A stretch of DNA of 64,000 nt from Kumtagia ephedrae. GTDB lineage: Bacteria > Pseudomonadota > Alphaproteobacteria > Rhizobiales > Rhizobiaceae. The notes below the pieces were generated by a model. It was not told the origin of the DNA, did no database searches, and was given only the letters and a program-made list of their open reading frames with translations. Within the stretch, counting starts at the first letter, position 1. Every line of letters begins with the position of its first letter. The position numbers and the translations under genes were made by a program. Shown here piece by piece: positions 1 to 8,322 of the stretch. The stretch covers positions 62,001 through 126,000 of the forward strand of contig NZ_PXYK01000009.1 in NCBI RefSeq assembly GCF_003012745.1, given 5' to 3'.

Positions 1-362
1 ACATGATCATTTCCACGGGATGCGTGGGTTATGTGACGAAGACGTCGCTCGAGCATCTGGCGGAAGCCGGGCGCGACAAGGGCGCATGGATGGCCAATTT
101 CGTGCTTCGCATGTTCGACTACGAGCCCGTCGAGGAGATGCTGGCCGAGCGTGGCTACGTCACCGAAAAGCTCGCCGGCGCGCTGTTCCCGCAGCGGCGC
201 TTCGTCTCGGCGGAGGAACAGGAAAACGTCTTCGACGCCCTCGGCAGGCGAGGCCTTTCCCCAGAGGAAGCCGAGCGTGACGGCTGGTATCTTGCAGAGC
301 TTCACGTTTCGCGCCCGGCGGGCCAGGCTACCGCGCCGCTCGAAGCCATCCTGTCCTCCTGA
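1..362 (+). CDS. Class I SAM-dependent methyltransferase, C-terminal part (partial)
   Basis: The reading frame is open at the left edge, so the 5' end of the gene is missing. About 119 residues are visible. They begin with a strand-like segment IISTGCVGYVT, which resembles the post-motif strand of Rossmann-fold methyltransferases, and continue with WMANFVLRMF and a WYLAELHVSRP tail. This order resembles uncharacterised class I SAM-dependent methyltransferases. The SAM-binding glycine motif would lie upstream, outside the window, so the call rests on family resemblance of the C-terminal half only. Substrate unknown. Confidence 0.55.
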   Translation, partial: MIISTGCVGYVTKTSLEHLAEAGRDKGAWMANFVLRMFDYEPVEEMLAERGYVTEKLAGALFPQRRFVSAEEQENVFDALGRRGLSPEEAERDGWYLAELHVSRPAGQATAPLEAILSS

Positions 363-443
363 AGGCGAACCTCGCCTGTCGCGGCAGGCCCGCCATCTTG
401 TCCGCAGCGGCCATGCCGCCGGCCCTCCCGGCTCAAATCCGGC

Positions 444-745
444 TTAGGGCCGGCGCCGCTCACCGTCCTGGCGCCCGCCGACATAGAGGGCGCGCGGGCG
501 GTTCAGCACTTCCGAGGCGAGCTGCTCCATGGGTCCCCAGCCGGCCGAGCGGGCGATGGCGAAGAACGCCGTCTCGTGGCCGATCGCCAGGCCGAACATG
601 CGCATCATCACCGCCAGCGCGTGGTCGATGTTGGGTTGGAGCCCCGTCGCCTCGGTGATGAGCGCCGGCGCCTCGACGGCCAGGCGCTTGTCGGCGCCGG
701 CCGCCGCCAGGGCTGCGAGCAGGCTGTCGGCCCGCGCCAAGCCCG
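444..745 (-). pseudogene. Citrate synthase-like gene remnant (C-terminal ~95 residues)
   Basis: The reverse strand encodes a citrate synthase C-terminal segment: PNIDHALAVMMRMFGL, then AFFAIARSAGW, then a RPRALYVG tail that matches the usual RPxxxYVG end of the family, followed by TAA. Family members are about 370-430 residues; only the last quarter is here. The N-terminal side dissolves at about 745, exactly where a second citrate synthase remnant starts on the other strand. Residues upstream in this frame do not look like citrate synthase. Inference: a deletion scar, not a functional gene. Confidence 0.6.
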
Positions 746-953
746 GCCGGCAGCTCGACACCAATGTCGAGTTCCACACCGCATCCTGCTCGGCGCCCTG
801 GACATCCAGCGCGAGGCCTTCACGCCGGTCTTCGCCGTGGGACGGGCGGCGGGCTGGATCGCGCATGCGTTCGAGCAGCAGCGCGCCGGCCGTCTGCTGC
901 GGCGGGATTCGGCCTATGCCGGGCCGATGCCGGCGGAGCCCGGCGCCGGCTGA
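745..953 (+). pseudogene. Citrate synthase gene remnant with frameshift (C-terminal ~65 residues)
   Basis: The forward strand reads LDTNVEFHTA in one frame and then, after a one-base loss near 781, ILLGALDIQREAFTPVFAV and GRAAGWIAHAFEQQ in the next frame. It ends with a GRLLRRDSAYAGP tail before TGA. The PNVEFYxA...FTPxFAxxRxxGWxAHxxEQ order is the classical C-terminal part of citrate/2-methylcitrate synthase. It is truncated at the N side and frameshifted, so it cannot make an enzyme. It lies head-to-head with the remnant on the reverse strand. Confidence 0.65.
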
Positions 954-1141
954 GATCGCGGACCGAAGGCTGCCGACGGAGGGTGTCCCTGTGGCTGCGG
1001 CCTGGTTCGCGTGGAGCCCTTGCCGCCCGACCGGGCCGGGATCATACTCGCGCATGCGGCCGGGGCGAACGGACCGGCGCCGACCTGACATCGTTCCGCC
1101 CCGGCTCTCCGCTGCGTCATGGCGCCGGAGGGAGGTGTGGA

Positions 1142-1435
1142 ATGACCACCTACGTGCTTCTGATCAACTGGACCGACCAGGGTGTGCGAAACCTGCGCGA
1201 ATCGCCGAAGCGGCTCGACGCTTCGAAGAAGGCGCTGGCCGACATGGGCGGCACCTTTCGCGACTTCTTCCTGACGATGGGCGACTGCGACATCGTCGCC
1301 GTCTGCGAAGCGCCGGACGACGCCGTGATGGCACGTTTTGCCCTGCAGCTCGGCGCGGCCGGCAATGTGCGCACCCGCACGCTGAAGGCGTTTCCGGAAA
1401 GCGCCTATCGGGAAATCATCAACTCGCTCGGCTGA
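1142..1435 (+). CDS. GYD domain-containing protein
   Basis: A 97-residue protein starting MTTYVLLINWTDQGVRNLRESP, the signature start of the GYD family (small ferredoxin-fold proteins of unknown function). The family-typical GDCDIVAVCEAPDD segment follows in the middle. The ATG is preceded by GGAGGGAGG about ten bases upstream, which decides the start over longer in-frame extensions. It stands alone, between the citrate synthase scar and a convergent DUF305 gene. No catalytic residues can be assigned. Confidence 0.85.
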   Translation: MTTYVLLINWTDQGVRNLRESPKRLDASKKALADMGGTFRDFFLTMGDCDIVAVCEAPDDAVMARFALQLGAAGNVRTRTLKAFPESAYREIINSLG

Positions 1436-1580
1436 GCCGGACTGCATACAAAGGATCGAGCCAAGCGATCAAAGTGGACGGAAGCGACGGCAATGCCGTC
1501 TCTTCCTCCGTCACCGGCGCGCTTCGAAATTGCTCCGCCGGATGCCCTCTATGACGGCGCGGCTGTTTCGGTTTATGTAC

Positions 1581-1979
1581 CTACTCCGCCCGGAGCCTGG
1601 CGAGGATCGCCTTCATCTGGTCGATCTCGGCCTGCTGCCCGGGGATGATGGTGCCGCATAAATCGCGGATCTCCGCGTCCTCGATCGGCGCCTGCTCGCA
1701 CATCAGCACCGCGCCGGAATGATGCGGGATCATCGAGCGCAGGAATTGCTCGTCGCCGATCGCCGTCTGCTGCCGCGTCATCGCCCAGGCGGCGGCGAAG
1801 ACCAGGATGCTGGCGACGACAATGGCGAGATTGGCCGCGCGGTTGGCGTACATGCCGCGCATCAGCCAGAGCTCGATCACTACCATGGGGCAGACCATCA
1901 GAGCCGCCATATAGGCCTGGTTGAGATTGGCGTAGACATCGGCGAGACGGTTCACCATGGCATACATGAGGATGTACAT
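1581..1979 (-). CDS. DUF305 domain-containing membrane protein
   Basis: 132 residues with two or three membrane-spanning stretches in the first 85 residues (AYMAALMVCPMVVIELWLM and ANLAIVVASILVFAAAWAM). A C-terminal DUF305 segment follows, with the diagnostic MIPHHSGAVLMCEQA motif (about residues 83-97). DUF305 domains adopt a ferritin-like helical bundle and often occur with copper or metal handling; that role is inferred from the family. Only one of the usual two M-x-x-H-H copies is present. Confidence 0.8.
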   Translation of the reverse strand: MYILMYAMVNRLADVYANLNQAYMAALMVCPMVVIELWLMRGMYANRAANLAIVVASILVFAAAWAMTRQQTAIGDEQFLRSMIPHHSGAVLMCEQAPIEDAEIRDLCGTIIPGQQAEIDQMKAILARLRAE

Positions 1980-2144
1980 TGCCAGGAAGGATAGGCGTAG
2001 CTATGTCGGTGTTCGGTCATGATGGGACCGAACAGGGCCAGCCGTAGAAAGTTCCGGTCCGCCTTCTCCCCAGCCGGCATCCGCAGCGCCGCTTCCGCGA
2101 AGGCGAAGCCTCGACTATGGTCGCCGGACCGAAGGAGGACGGGC

Positions 2145-2756
2145 ATGTCGATCGAGTTCCTGCTGACCACGCTGATCATCGTCGCCTCGCCGGGAACCGG
2201 CGTGGTCTACACGCTCGCCGCCGGCCTGTCGCGCGGCGGCCGCGCCAGCGTGCTGGCCGCCTTCGCCTGCACGCTGGGGATCGTGCCGCATCTCGTCGCG
2301 GCCCTCACCGGCCTGGCCGCGCTGCTGCATGCCAGCGCGCTGCTGTTCGACATCGTGAAATATGCCGGCGTCGCCTACCTGCTGTGGATGGCCTGGCAGA
2401 CGCTGAAGGAGCACGGCGCGCTGAAGATCGACGCCAGGCCGGACCCGCGCAGCGCCCGGCAGGTGCTGGTCGACGGCGTGCTGATCAACCTGCTCAACCC
2501 GAAGCTGTCGATCTTCTTCGTCGCCTTCCTGCCACAGTTCATCGCCCCGGCCGATCCCAACGTGCTGATGCGCATGCTGGAGCTTTCAGGCATCTTCATG
2601 CTGGCGACCTTCGTCATCTTCGCCATCTACGGCCTGTGCGCCGCCGCGGTGCGGGACCGGGTGACAGGGAGCCCGCGCGTCATGGCCTGGATGCGCCGCA
2701 CCTTCGCCGCGGCCTTCGTCGCGCTCGGCGCCAAGCTGGCGCTGACCGAGCGGTGA
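2145..2756 (+). CDS. LysE family amino-acid exporter
   Basis: 203 residues, start MSIEFLLTTLIIVASPG, with GAAGGAGG about 11 bases before the ATG; longer in-frame starts lack this. The early 'xxSPGPxxxx'-type turn (here ASPGTGVVYT) and about six hydrophobic helices fit the LysE/RhtB translocator family. The NLLNPKLSIFFVAFLPQF segment is highly characteristic. Such inner-membrane proteins export amino acids or homoserine lactone-like solutes. The specific substrate is not readable from sequence. Confidence 0.88.
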   Translation: MSIEFLLTTLIIVASPGTGVVYTLAAGLSRGGRASVLAAFACTLGIVPHLVAALTGLAALLHASALLFDIVKYAGVAYLLWMAWQTLKEHGALKIDARPDPRSARQVLVDGVLINLLNPKLSIFFVAFLPQFIAPADPNVLMRMLELSGIFMLATFVIFAIYGLCAAAVRDRVTGSPRVMAWMRRTFAAAFVALGAKLALTER

Positions 2757-2797
2757 GGCTGGTCGCGGTTTCATTCAGCTTGTGCTAGTGTTCAAGC

Positions 2798-3406
2798 ATG
2801 AACGAGCGCTTCCACCTGGACATGGTTTGGCCGGCGACCACGCAGGCAGCGGACGGCATGCCGCGGCGTCCGTGGAGCGTCGCCGAGATCGAGGCGATGG
2901 TAGCGGCGGGCATTATCGACGAGGACGAGCGGTTCGAGCTGATCGGCGGGGAGGTGGTGCCGATGTCGCCGAAGGGCGCGCGCCATGAGCATGTGAAAGG
3001 CGAGATCAACGCGCATCTGCAGCGCATAATCTCCAATGATCTCCGCGCATTGCAGGAAACGACGCTGCGGTTGGACGAGATAGCCTTTCTAGAGCCCGAC
3101 TTCTGCGTCTTTCCACGGGCCGTGACGATCGAACAACTGCGCGGCCACAATGTGCTCATCGCCATCGAAGTCGCCGATACCAGCCTGCGCTACGATCTCG
3201 GCCGCAAGATCGGGGTCTATGCAGCCTACGGCATACCGGAGGTATGGGTGATCGACGCCAACACGCTGGTGACGCATGTCCATCGCCGGCTCGGCGCGCA
3301 GGGTTATGCCGACATCTTTCAGGCTGGCCCAGCCGAAACACTTCAGGCGGTGCGCGCACCTTCCATCACCATGTGCCTGGAACAGCTCGGCCTGACATCC
3401 CTCTGA
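2798..3406 (+). CDS. Uma2 family endonuclease (DUF820)
   Basis: 202 residues of the Uma2/DUF820 family. It has the FELIGGEVVPMSP opening, a following alpha-helical HEHVKGEINAHL segment, and a PD-(D/E)XK-like core with EPDFCVF and IAIEVADTSLRYD (acidic residues plus the later R-K-x-G-x-Y helix). A GIPEVWVID strand follows. Family members are predicted restriction-like nucleases, common as stand-alone genes in many bacteria; their biological role is mostly unknown. No partner toxin, transposase or methylase is adjacent. Confidence 0.85.
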   Translation: MNERFHLDMVWPATTQAADGMPRRPWSVAEIEAMVAAGIIDEDERFELIGGEVVPMSPKGARHEHVKGEINAHLQRIISNDLRALQETTLRLDEIAFLEPDFCVFPRAVTIEQLRGHNVLIAIEVADTSLRYDLGRKIGVYAAYGIPEVWVIDANTLVTHVHRRLGAQGYADIFQAGPAETLQAVRAPSITMCLEQLGLTSL

Positions 3407-3424
3407 GCGCTCAGGCTGCCCTTC

Positions 3425-3844
3425 ATGCCGCAGACGATGCTGACGATCCCGACCAATGGCCCGGGCCTTTACGAATTCACCGACCGCGCCGAAACCGTCG
3501 TGCGCGAGGCGAGGCTGGAGAGCGCGCTGCTGACGCTGTTCGTGCGCCACACCTCCTGCTCGCTACTGGTGCAGGAGAACGCCGATTCCGACGTGAAGCG
3601 CGACCTCGACGCCTTCTTCAGGCGCCTCGTCCCGCCGGCGGACGACCCCTCCATGGATTTTCTGGTCCACCGTCTGGAGGGGCCGGACGACATGCCGGCG
3701 CATATCAAGGCGGCACTGACCACGACCTCCCTGTCGGTTCCGGTGATGGGCGGGCGGCTGGCGCTGGGCACCTGGCAGGGCATCTATCTGTTCGAGCATC
3801 GGACACGCCCGCACCGCCGCGAGATCGTGCTGCATCTCGCCTGA
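3425..3844 (+). CDS. YjbQ/UPF0047 family protein (secondary thiamine-phosphate synthase-type)
   Basis: 139 residues of the YjbQ family. The central LFVRHTSCSLLVQENAD motif and the GTWQGIYLFEHR end with basic tail are the family hallmarks (conserved His, Thr, Ser and Asn near a putative metal or phosphate site). Family members show weak thiamine-phosphate synthase activity in vitro, but their physiological role is unsettled. It follows the Uma2 gene by 18 bases and may be co-transcribed. Confidence 0.88.
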   Translation: MPQTMLTIPTNGPGLYEFTDRAETVVREARLESALLTLFVRHTSCSLLVQENADSDVKRDLDAFFRRLVPPADDPSMDFLVHRLEGPDDMPAHIKAALTTTSLSVPVMGGRLALGTWQGIYLFEHRTRPHRREIVLHLA

Positions 3845-3949
3845 CGGCGAGCACCTCGTGCATTTTTAGGCATCTCGTCGTCCGAACCGGTTCCCACCTT
3901 CGGGCGACATGCTTTAGGGTGTCCGGCAAATCAGGCGAGGAAACGATCG

Positions 3950-4243
3950 ATGTCATTCCTGAAGCGGCTGTTCGGCGGCGGTGGCGGCAACGGCGAGGAG
4001 AGCGGCGAAAAGCCGGTCGGTAGCGCGCTCGAATACAACGGCTTCACCATCCGCGCCACGCCGTACAAGGCCGAAGGCCAGTTCCAGACGTGCGGGGTGA
4101 TCTCCAAGGAGATCGACGGCGTGGTGAAGGAGCACCGCTTCGTGCGCGCCGACCGCTTCGCCTCGCAGAGCGACGCCGCCGACATGGCGCTGAAGAAGGG
4201 CCAGCAGATCGTCAACGAGCAGGGCGACCGCATGTTCGGATGA
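3950..4243 (+). CDS. HlyU family protein
   Basis: 97 residues, starting MSFLKRLFGGGGG, a typical amphipathic start plus glycine linker. The HlyU-type domain follows (EYNGFTIRATPYKAEGQFQTCGVISK ... HRFVRADRFASQ, written here in parts). The family is named after a transcriptional activator of haemolysin in Vibrio, but this short alphaproteobacterial version has no recognisable HTH, so regulatory activity is not assured. It is convergent with the SRPBCC gene. Confidence 0.8.
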   Translation: MSFLKRLFGGGGGNGEESGEKPVGSALEYNGFTIRATPYKAEGQFQTCGVISKEIDGVVKEHRFVRADRFASQSDAADMALKKGQQIVNEQGDRMFG

Positions 4244-4326
4244 ACCGCCCGCCGGGTGGCGACGGTGGCCGCGGGCATGGGAACCCACCGACAACCGCCA
4301 ACTCGCATGCGGCCGTAGCTGCTGCG

Positions 4327-4863
4327 CTAAATCTGCTTCTCCGCCACCAGTTTCAAGCGCTCCAGTCCGTTTTCGTAGTCGGCGCCGATCCAACGGTCGA
4401 ACATCAGGCCGAACCAGCGCGCCACGATGCCGTCGAGGCTGGTGTGGAAGCTCCAGGTCACCCGCGTACCGGAGTCCGTGGGGGCGAGGTCCCATGCGGC
4501 AACGGCTGTGCTCTCTTGTCCGAACACGAGATCGATACCGACATGCGACGGCGGCTGGTAGGCGGTGACGGTCTGCGAGCCGGTGCCGACATTTCTATTG
4601 GGCGATGCCCAGCTCATCTTCTGGCCGACGCCGCTGTCCGGTCCTTCGAAGACGTATTGCGTCAGCGGATCGATGTCCGCCCACGGCGAGAACTCGTGAA
4701 AGCGCCTGAGGTCGCCGACAAGCGCGAACACCTTTTCCGGAGGCGCGGCGATCTCGACCGAGCGCGTGACGGTGACCGAGACAGGCAGCAGGAAGGAGCC
4801 GGCGACGACCGCGACGGCGCCGGCGACGACCAGATAGGACAGCCATTTCAACAGCCTGACCAT
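4327..4863 (-). CDS. SRPBCC family protein (polyketide cyclase/START-like)
   Basis: 178 residues. An N-terminal hydrophobic helix (LLKWLSYLVVAGAVAVVAGSF) anchors it in the membrane. A Bet v1/START-like domain follows: RSVEIAAPPEKVFALVGDL opening, PLTQYVFEGPDSGVGQKMSW in the middle, and a long C-terminal helix ending GLERLKLVAEKQ. The fold forms a hydrophobic ligand pocket; the ligand is unknown. Such membrane-anchored versions are common single genes in Hyphomicrobiales. Confidence 0.8.
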   Translation of the reverse strand: MVRLLKWLSYLVVAGAVAVVAGSFLLPVSVTVTRSVEIAAPPEKVFALVGDLRRFHEFSPWADIDPLTQYVFEGPDSGVGQKMSWASPNRNVGTGSQTVTAYQPPSHVGIDLVFGQESTAVAAWDLAPTDSGTRVTWSFHTSLDGIVARWFGLMFDRWIGADYENGLERLKLVAEKQI

Positions 4864-4936
4864 GCGACACCCCCTCGCGAAGCCGACGGAGAGTGACGTG
4901 CCGGCCGGCCTGCGTCAACGGTAGCGCCGGACAGGC

Positions 4937-5536
4937 TCAGTCGAGCCGGGCCAGGCCGTCGATCAGCACGGCAAGCACCTTGCCGTAGGCGCGCGCATCG
5001 CCACCGGCCTCGATCGCCAGGGCGGCCCGGTCGAAGGCCGACGAGAGAAGCTGCGTCGCCACATCGACCGGCAGATCCCTAGGAAGCTCCCCGGCACGCA
5101 CGGCGAACTGGATGCCGGCGCGCAACGAGCGGGCGGCGTGACGGTCGTCTATCTCATCCATGCCGCCGCGGCCGAGCACGGCAGGTCCGTCAAGCAGCAG
5201 CAGGCGCGTGCGGCCGGGCTCCGCCATCGCGGCGAGATAGGCCTCGCCGCCTCTGATCAGCGCCTCGCGCGTCGGCGTGTCGTCCGGCGCGGCACGGTCG
5301 ATCTCCTCGGCGACCGTCCTCGCCTCGGCCTCGGCCACCGCGGCGAACAGCGCCTTCTTGTCGGCGAAGTGGTGGTAGAGCGCGCCGCGCGTTACTCCGG
5401 CGGCCGCCACGATGTCGGGCGTGGCAGTGTCGGCATAGCCCTTTTCTATGAAGAGGCGGCGCGCCGCGGCGATGAGCTCGGCACGCGTCGTCTCGCTGCG
5501 ATCCCTGTTCGAGCGTCGTGCGGATTCCTGTTGCAT
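4937..5536 (-). CDS. TetR/AcrR family transcriptional regulator
   Basis: 199 residues from the ATG chosen here (MQQESARRSNRDRSE); an in-frame ATG 11 codons upstream also exists but would place the start within the second operator-like repeat. The N-terminal HTH is clear: TRAELIAAARRLFIEKGY, TPDIVAAAGVTRGALYHHF, DKKALFAAV. The C-terminal ligand domain is variable. It is divergent from a VOC-family gene, and the intergenic region holds two copies of an ACAT-N5-CTGTATGTT repeat. It therefore probably represses itself and the VOC gene. Confidence 0.88.
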   Translation of the reverse strand: MQQESARRSNRDRSETTRAELIAAARRLFIEKGYADTATPDIVAAAGVTRGALYHHFADKKALFAAVAEAEARTVAEEIDRAAPDDTPTREALIRGGEAYLAAMAEPGRTRLLLLDGPAVLGRGGMDEIDDRHAARSLRAGIQFAVRAGELPRDLPVDVATQLLSSAFDRAALAIEAGGDARAYGKVLAVLIDGLARLD

Positions 5537-5584
5537 ACATTCTGCCTGTATGTTAATTGAAAGAAACATGCAGACTGTATGTTT
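5534..5584. promoter_or_regulatory. Twin operator-like repeat between tetR-type and VOC genes
   Basis: Two copies of ACAT-N5-CTGTATGTT(A/T) lie 29 bp apart in the divergent promoter. Each is also an imperfect inverted repeat: CATACA-N7-TGTATG at 5534-5552 and AAACAT-N9-ATGTTT at 5564-5584. The size and dyad fit TetR dimer operators. Assignment to the adjacent regulator is inferred from position. Confidence 0.65.
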
Positions 5585-5607
5585 GTTTCAGGCGAAAGGG
5601 AAGAGCC

Positions 5608-6033
5608 ATGAAGACGACCAGCTATTATCCGGTGCTGATGACCGACGACGTTGCCGGCACGGCGGCCTTCTATAAGGAGCATTTCCGCTTCGAGGCGTTG
5701 TTCCAGAACGACTGGTACGTCCACCTGCGCTCGACCGAGGACAAGAAGGTCAATCTCGGGATCGTGCAGTGGAACCACGAGACCGTGCCGCCGGCCGGCC
5801 GCGCCAGGACGCAGGGGCTGCTGATCAACTTCGAGGTGCGGGACGCCGACGCCGTCTACGAGCGGGTGACGGCGGCCGGGCTGCCGGTCCTCCTGCCGTT
5901 GCGCGACGAGGCCTTCGGCCAGCGCCACTTCATCACTGCCGACCCCAACGGCGTCATGATCGACGTGGTCAAGCCGATCCCGCCGAGCGAGGAATTCCTG
6001 GCGCAGTATGCTGAAGGCGCTGCGGGGAATTGA
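5608..6033 (+). CDS. VOC family protein (glyoxalase/bleomycin-resistance fold)
   Basis: 141 residues starting [22 protein letters not shown], preceded by GGGAAGAG. The VOC pattern of paired beta-alpha-beta-beta-beta modules is visible: an N-terminal module to [12 protein letters not shown], then [17 protein letters not shown] and [21 protein letters not shown]. The second metal-site Glu is replaced in the last strand (MIDVV), so it may be a binding protein rather than an enzyme. The divergent TetR-type gene and the operators between them suggest induction by a small toxic compound. Confidence 0.85.
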   Translation: MKTTSYYPVLMTDDVAGTAAFYKEHFRFEALFQNDWYVHLRSTEDKKVNLGIVQWNHETVPPAGRARTQGLLINFEVRDADAVYERVTAAGLPVLLPLRDEAFGQRHFITADPNGVMIDVVKPIPPSEEFLAQYAEGAAGN

Positions 6034-6091
6034 GTCGGCGCACCGGCGAGACGATCAGGGCAGCGACAGGGCCGGCTCGATATCGGCGCCC

Positions 6092-7042
6092 TTAGCCGCC
6101 GCGCGCCACCGGCACCACGCTTCTCGTCTCCAGCCCGCGCGGCGACAGGATGGCGACTTCGACGGCGCGGCCGATGCGTTCGCCGTCGAGCAGGCGGATC
6201 AGGTCGTCGACGCCGGTCACCGCGACGCCGTCGATCGCCAGCACGACGTCGCCGACGGCGAGCCCCGCCTTGCCTGCCGGGCCGTCCTTCTCGATCGTGC
6301 GCAGCCGCACCGCCGTGTCCAGCTTGCGGCCGGCCAGCAGCGCGGTGCGGCGTGGCAGCGTGATCGTGTCGGCCGAAACGCCGATGAAGGCGCGGCGTAC
6401 CCGGCCGAAGCGCAGGATCTCCGAGATCACGAACTTCGCCGTGTTCGACGCCACGGCGAAGGCGATGCCCTGAGCGCCGCTGATCACCGCCGTGTTGACG
6501 CCAACCACCTCGCCCGCCGACGACACCAGCGGCCCGCCGGAATTGCCCGGATTGAGCGCGGCGTCCGTCTGGATGACGTCGTCGATCAGCCGGCCGGTGG
6601 CGGCCCGCATCGAGCGGCCGAGCGCCGAGACGACGCCGGCCGTCACCGTCCATTCGAAGCCGAGAGGATTGCCGATGGCGATGGCGATCTGGCCGCGCCT
6701 CAGCCGTTTGGAATCGCCGAGCGGCGCGTAGACGGGCGGGCTGAGGTCGGCGCGCACCAGAGCGACGTCGGTGTCGGGATCGCGGCCGAGCACCCTGCCC
6801 TCGCCGGCAAGGCCGTCCGGCAATGTCACCCGCACGCTGCGGGCATCCTCGACCACATGGTTGTTGGTGACGATCAGCCCGTCCGGCGCAATGACGAAGC
6901 CCGACCCCTGGCCGCCGCGCCCACCCAGCCGGTCGATGCGCGCCACCGCCGGCCCGACCCGGTCGACCACGTCGGCCACGGTCGTCGAATAGGCGTCGAG
7001 CAGCGCGGCGTCAGCGCCGAGATCCTTGTCGTGATAGCCCAT
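6092..7042 (-). CDS. S1C (HtrA/DegP-like) serine protease with one PDZ domain
   Basis: 316 residues. The trypsin-like triad is complete: His62 in TNNHVVEDA, Asp92 in DPDTDVALVRA, Ser168 in NPGNSGGPL. One PDZ domain occupies about residues 215-310 (GVSADTI ... GPAGKAGLAVGDVVLAIDG). No signal peptide or membrane helix is evident at the N terminus, unlike periplasmic DegP, so a cytoplasmic location or a missed upstream start is possible. It is shorter than DegP (about 470 residues, two PDZ). The role is probably protein quality control. Confidence 0.9.
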   Translation of the reverse strand: MGYHDKDLGADAALLDAYSTTVADVVDRVGPAVARIDRLGGRGGQGSGFVIAPDGLIVTNNHVVEDARSVRVTLPDGLAGEGRVLGRDPDTDVALVRADLSPPVYAPLGDSKRLRRGQIAIAIGNPLGFEWTVTAGVVSALGRSMRAATGRLIDDVIQTDAALNPGNSGGPLVSSAGEVVGVNTAVISGAQGIAFAVASNTAKFVISEILRFGRVRRAFIGVSADTITLPRRTALLAGRKLDTAVRLRTIEKDGPAGKAGLAVGDVVLAIDGVAVTGVDDLIRLLDGERIGRAVEVAILSPRGLETRSVVPVARGG

Positions 7043-7108
7043 CGGGGCGTCCTTTCGGAAAGATGCTTTCCGACTATGTGGGGAGTGGGGCGCGAGGCTG
7101 CGAGGGCC

Positions 7109-7133
7109 GACCTATGCAATCGCCGCATAGGTC
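7109..7133. promoter_or_regulatory. Perfect 9-bp inverted repeat between the transglycosylase and protease genes
   Basis: GACCTATGC and GCATAGGTC form a perfect dyad around a 7-base loop. It lies downstream of the transglycosylase stop and upstream of the protease start on the same strand. No T run follows on the transcribed strand, so an operator or mRNA hairpin is more likely than a terminator. The binding factor is unknown. Confidence 0.4.
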
Positions 7134-7181
7134 AGCGATGCGGTCTTCCCCGGCCGGGAGTTCCTGCCTTCCGGAAAGGCA

Positions 7182-8102
7182 CTACTGCGTCGGAACGGGA
7201 ACCGGCGCCATTTCGGGAAGCGCGGCCGCGCGCCGGCGCACGCGGTCCCTGCCCAGGCCCGTCTCTTCGAGCAGGCCTTTCCGCTTGGCGTGATAGTAGT
7301 AGCCGGTCTGATAGAGCCGGTCGGCGCGGTTGTGGTCGCCGTCGGCGACCATGTAGGCGCCGCGCAGATATCTCACCGAGTATTTCAGATTGGTCTCGGC
7401 GTCGAACAGGCCTTTTGCCGACCCTTGGTAGCCCATGCCGCGCGCCGTGGCGTGCTTGATCTGCATCAGGCCGTAATGGCCGCGATTGTAGGCGGCCGGG
7501 TTGAAATTGCTCTCGCGCTTGACGACGCGCCGCACCAGATCGACCGGCACCTCGTAGAGGGCAGCGTATTTGGCGATGAGCTGGTCGAGGTCGCCGCGCG
7601 GATTGTCCGCCTTCGCATAGGCAGCAGGCGCGGCCGTTGCCGCCGCCAGATCCGCAGGCCTGGCGATCGCCTTGACCGCCTGTGCCCGACCCTCAGCCGG
7701 CGGCGGGCCCGCCGCTGCCATCGTGCCGGCTTTCCTGGCCGCCGCGGCCTCGGCTATCGCCAGCGGACCTGTTGTCGCGGCGGCCGGCACGGATTTGTCA
7801 TCCGCAGCAGCCGCCGCCTCGCCTTCCGGCTGCTGCGGCGACGCGGCGTCCGCAACCTTGGCTTGCACTGCTGATTGGACGGCGGCCGCGGCATTGCCGG
7901 CCGGAGCGGCCGCGGCAAAGCTGGTGACCGCGACGATCTCGCCCGTCGTACCCGGCTCGAGCGCCATCGTCGCCGGCAATTCGGGATCGCCCGGCGCCAT
8001 GTTGAATGCCGCGGAGGTATTGGTTCCGGTCGACGTGCAGCCGCTCAGAGCGGCCGGCGCGAGCGCTGCGATCAGCAGGAGGTACTTCGGCGTCAAGGGC
8101 AA
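7182..8102 (-). CDS. Lytic transglycosylase SLT domain-containing lipoprotein
   Basis: 306 residues. The signal peptide ends in the lipobox LSGC (Cys22). A long Ala/Pro/Glu-rich linker (about 30-165) leads to a C-terminal SLT domain with the catalytic Glu197 in RRVVKRESNFNP and the following HYGLMQIKHATARGMGY motif, as in Slt70/MltC-type muramidases. It would cleave peptidoglycan glycan strands from an outer-membrane anchor. The long low-complexity linker is alignment-poor and probably spans the periplasm. Confidence 0.88.
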   Translation of the reverse strand: MPLTPKYLLLIAALAPAALSGCTSTGTNTSAAFNMAPGDPELPATMALEPGTTGEIVAVTSFAAAAPAGNAAAAVQSAVQAKVADAASPQQPEGEAAAAADDKSVPAAATTGPLAIAEAAAARKAGTMAAAGPPPAEGRAQAVKAIARPADLAAATAAPAAYAKADNPRGDLDQLIAKYAALYEVPVDLVRRVVKRESNFNPAAYNRGHYGLMQIKHATARGMGYQGSAKGLFDAETNLKYSVRYLRGAYMVADGDHNRADRLYQTGYYYHAKRKGLLEETGLGRDRVRRRAAALPEMAPVPVPTQ

Positions 8103-8322
8103 TGCGGAGGCTGCCGTTCTGTTGTCCCCACTGCCGACTTACCGAACTTTAACGAATCCGGCAATCCGCCGGCTCGCGAAAACGCGAGCCGATGGTGATT
8201 GCCGGGGACTTTGGACGCGTCGAACGATCTCCAGCTTTGGCTCCGTGTAGGGGCGGCGGTCTCCGTTCGCTCTTTGTACCCTCAGCGCCGCATGATAGAG
8301 TCCTCCGGTCAGGAGATGCCCT

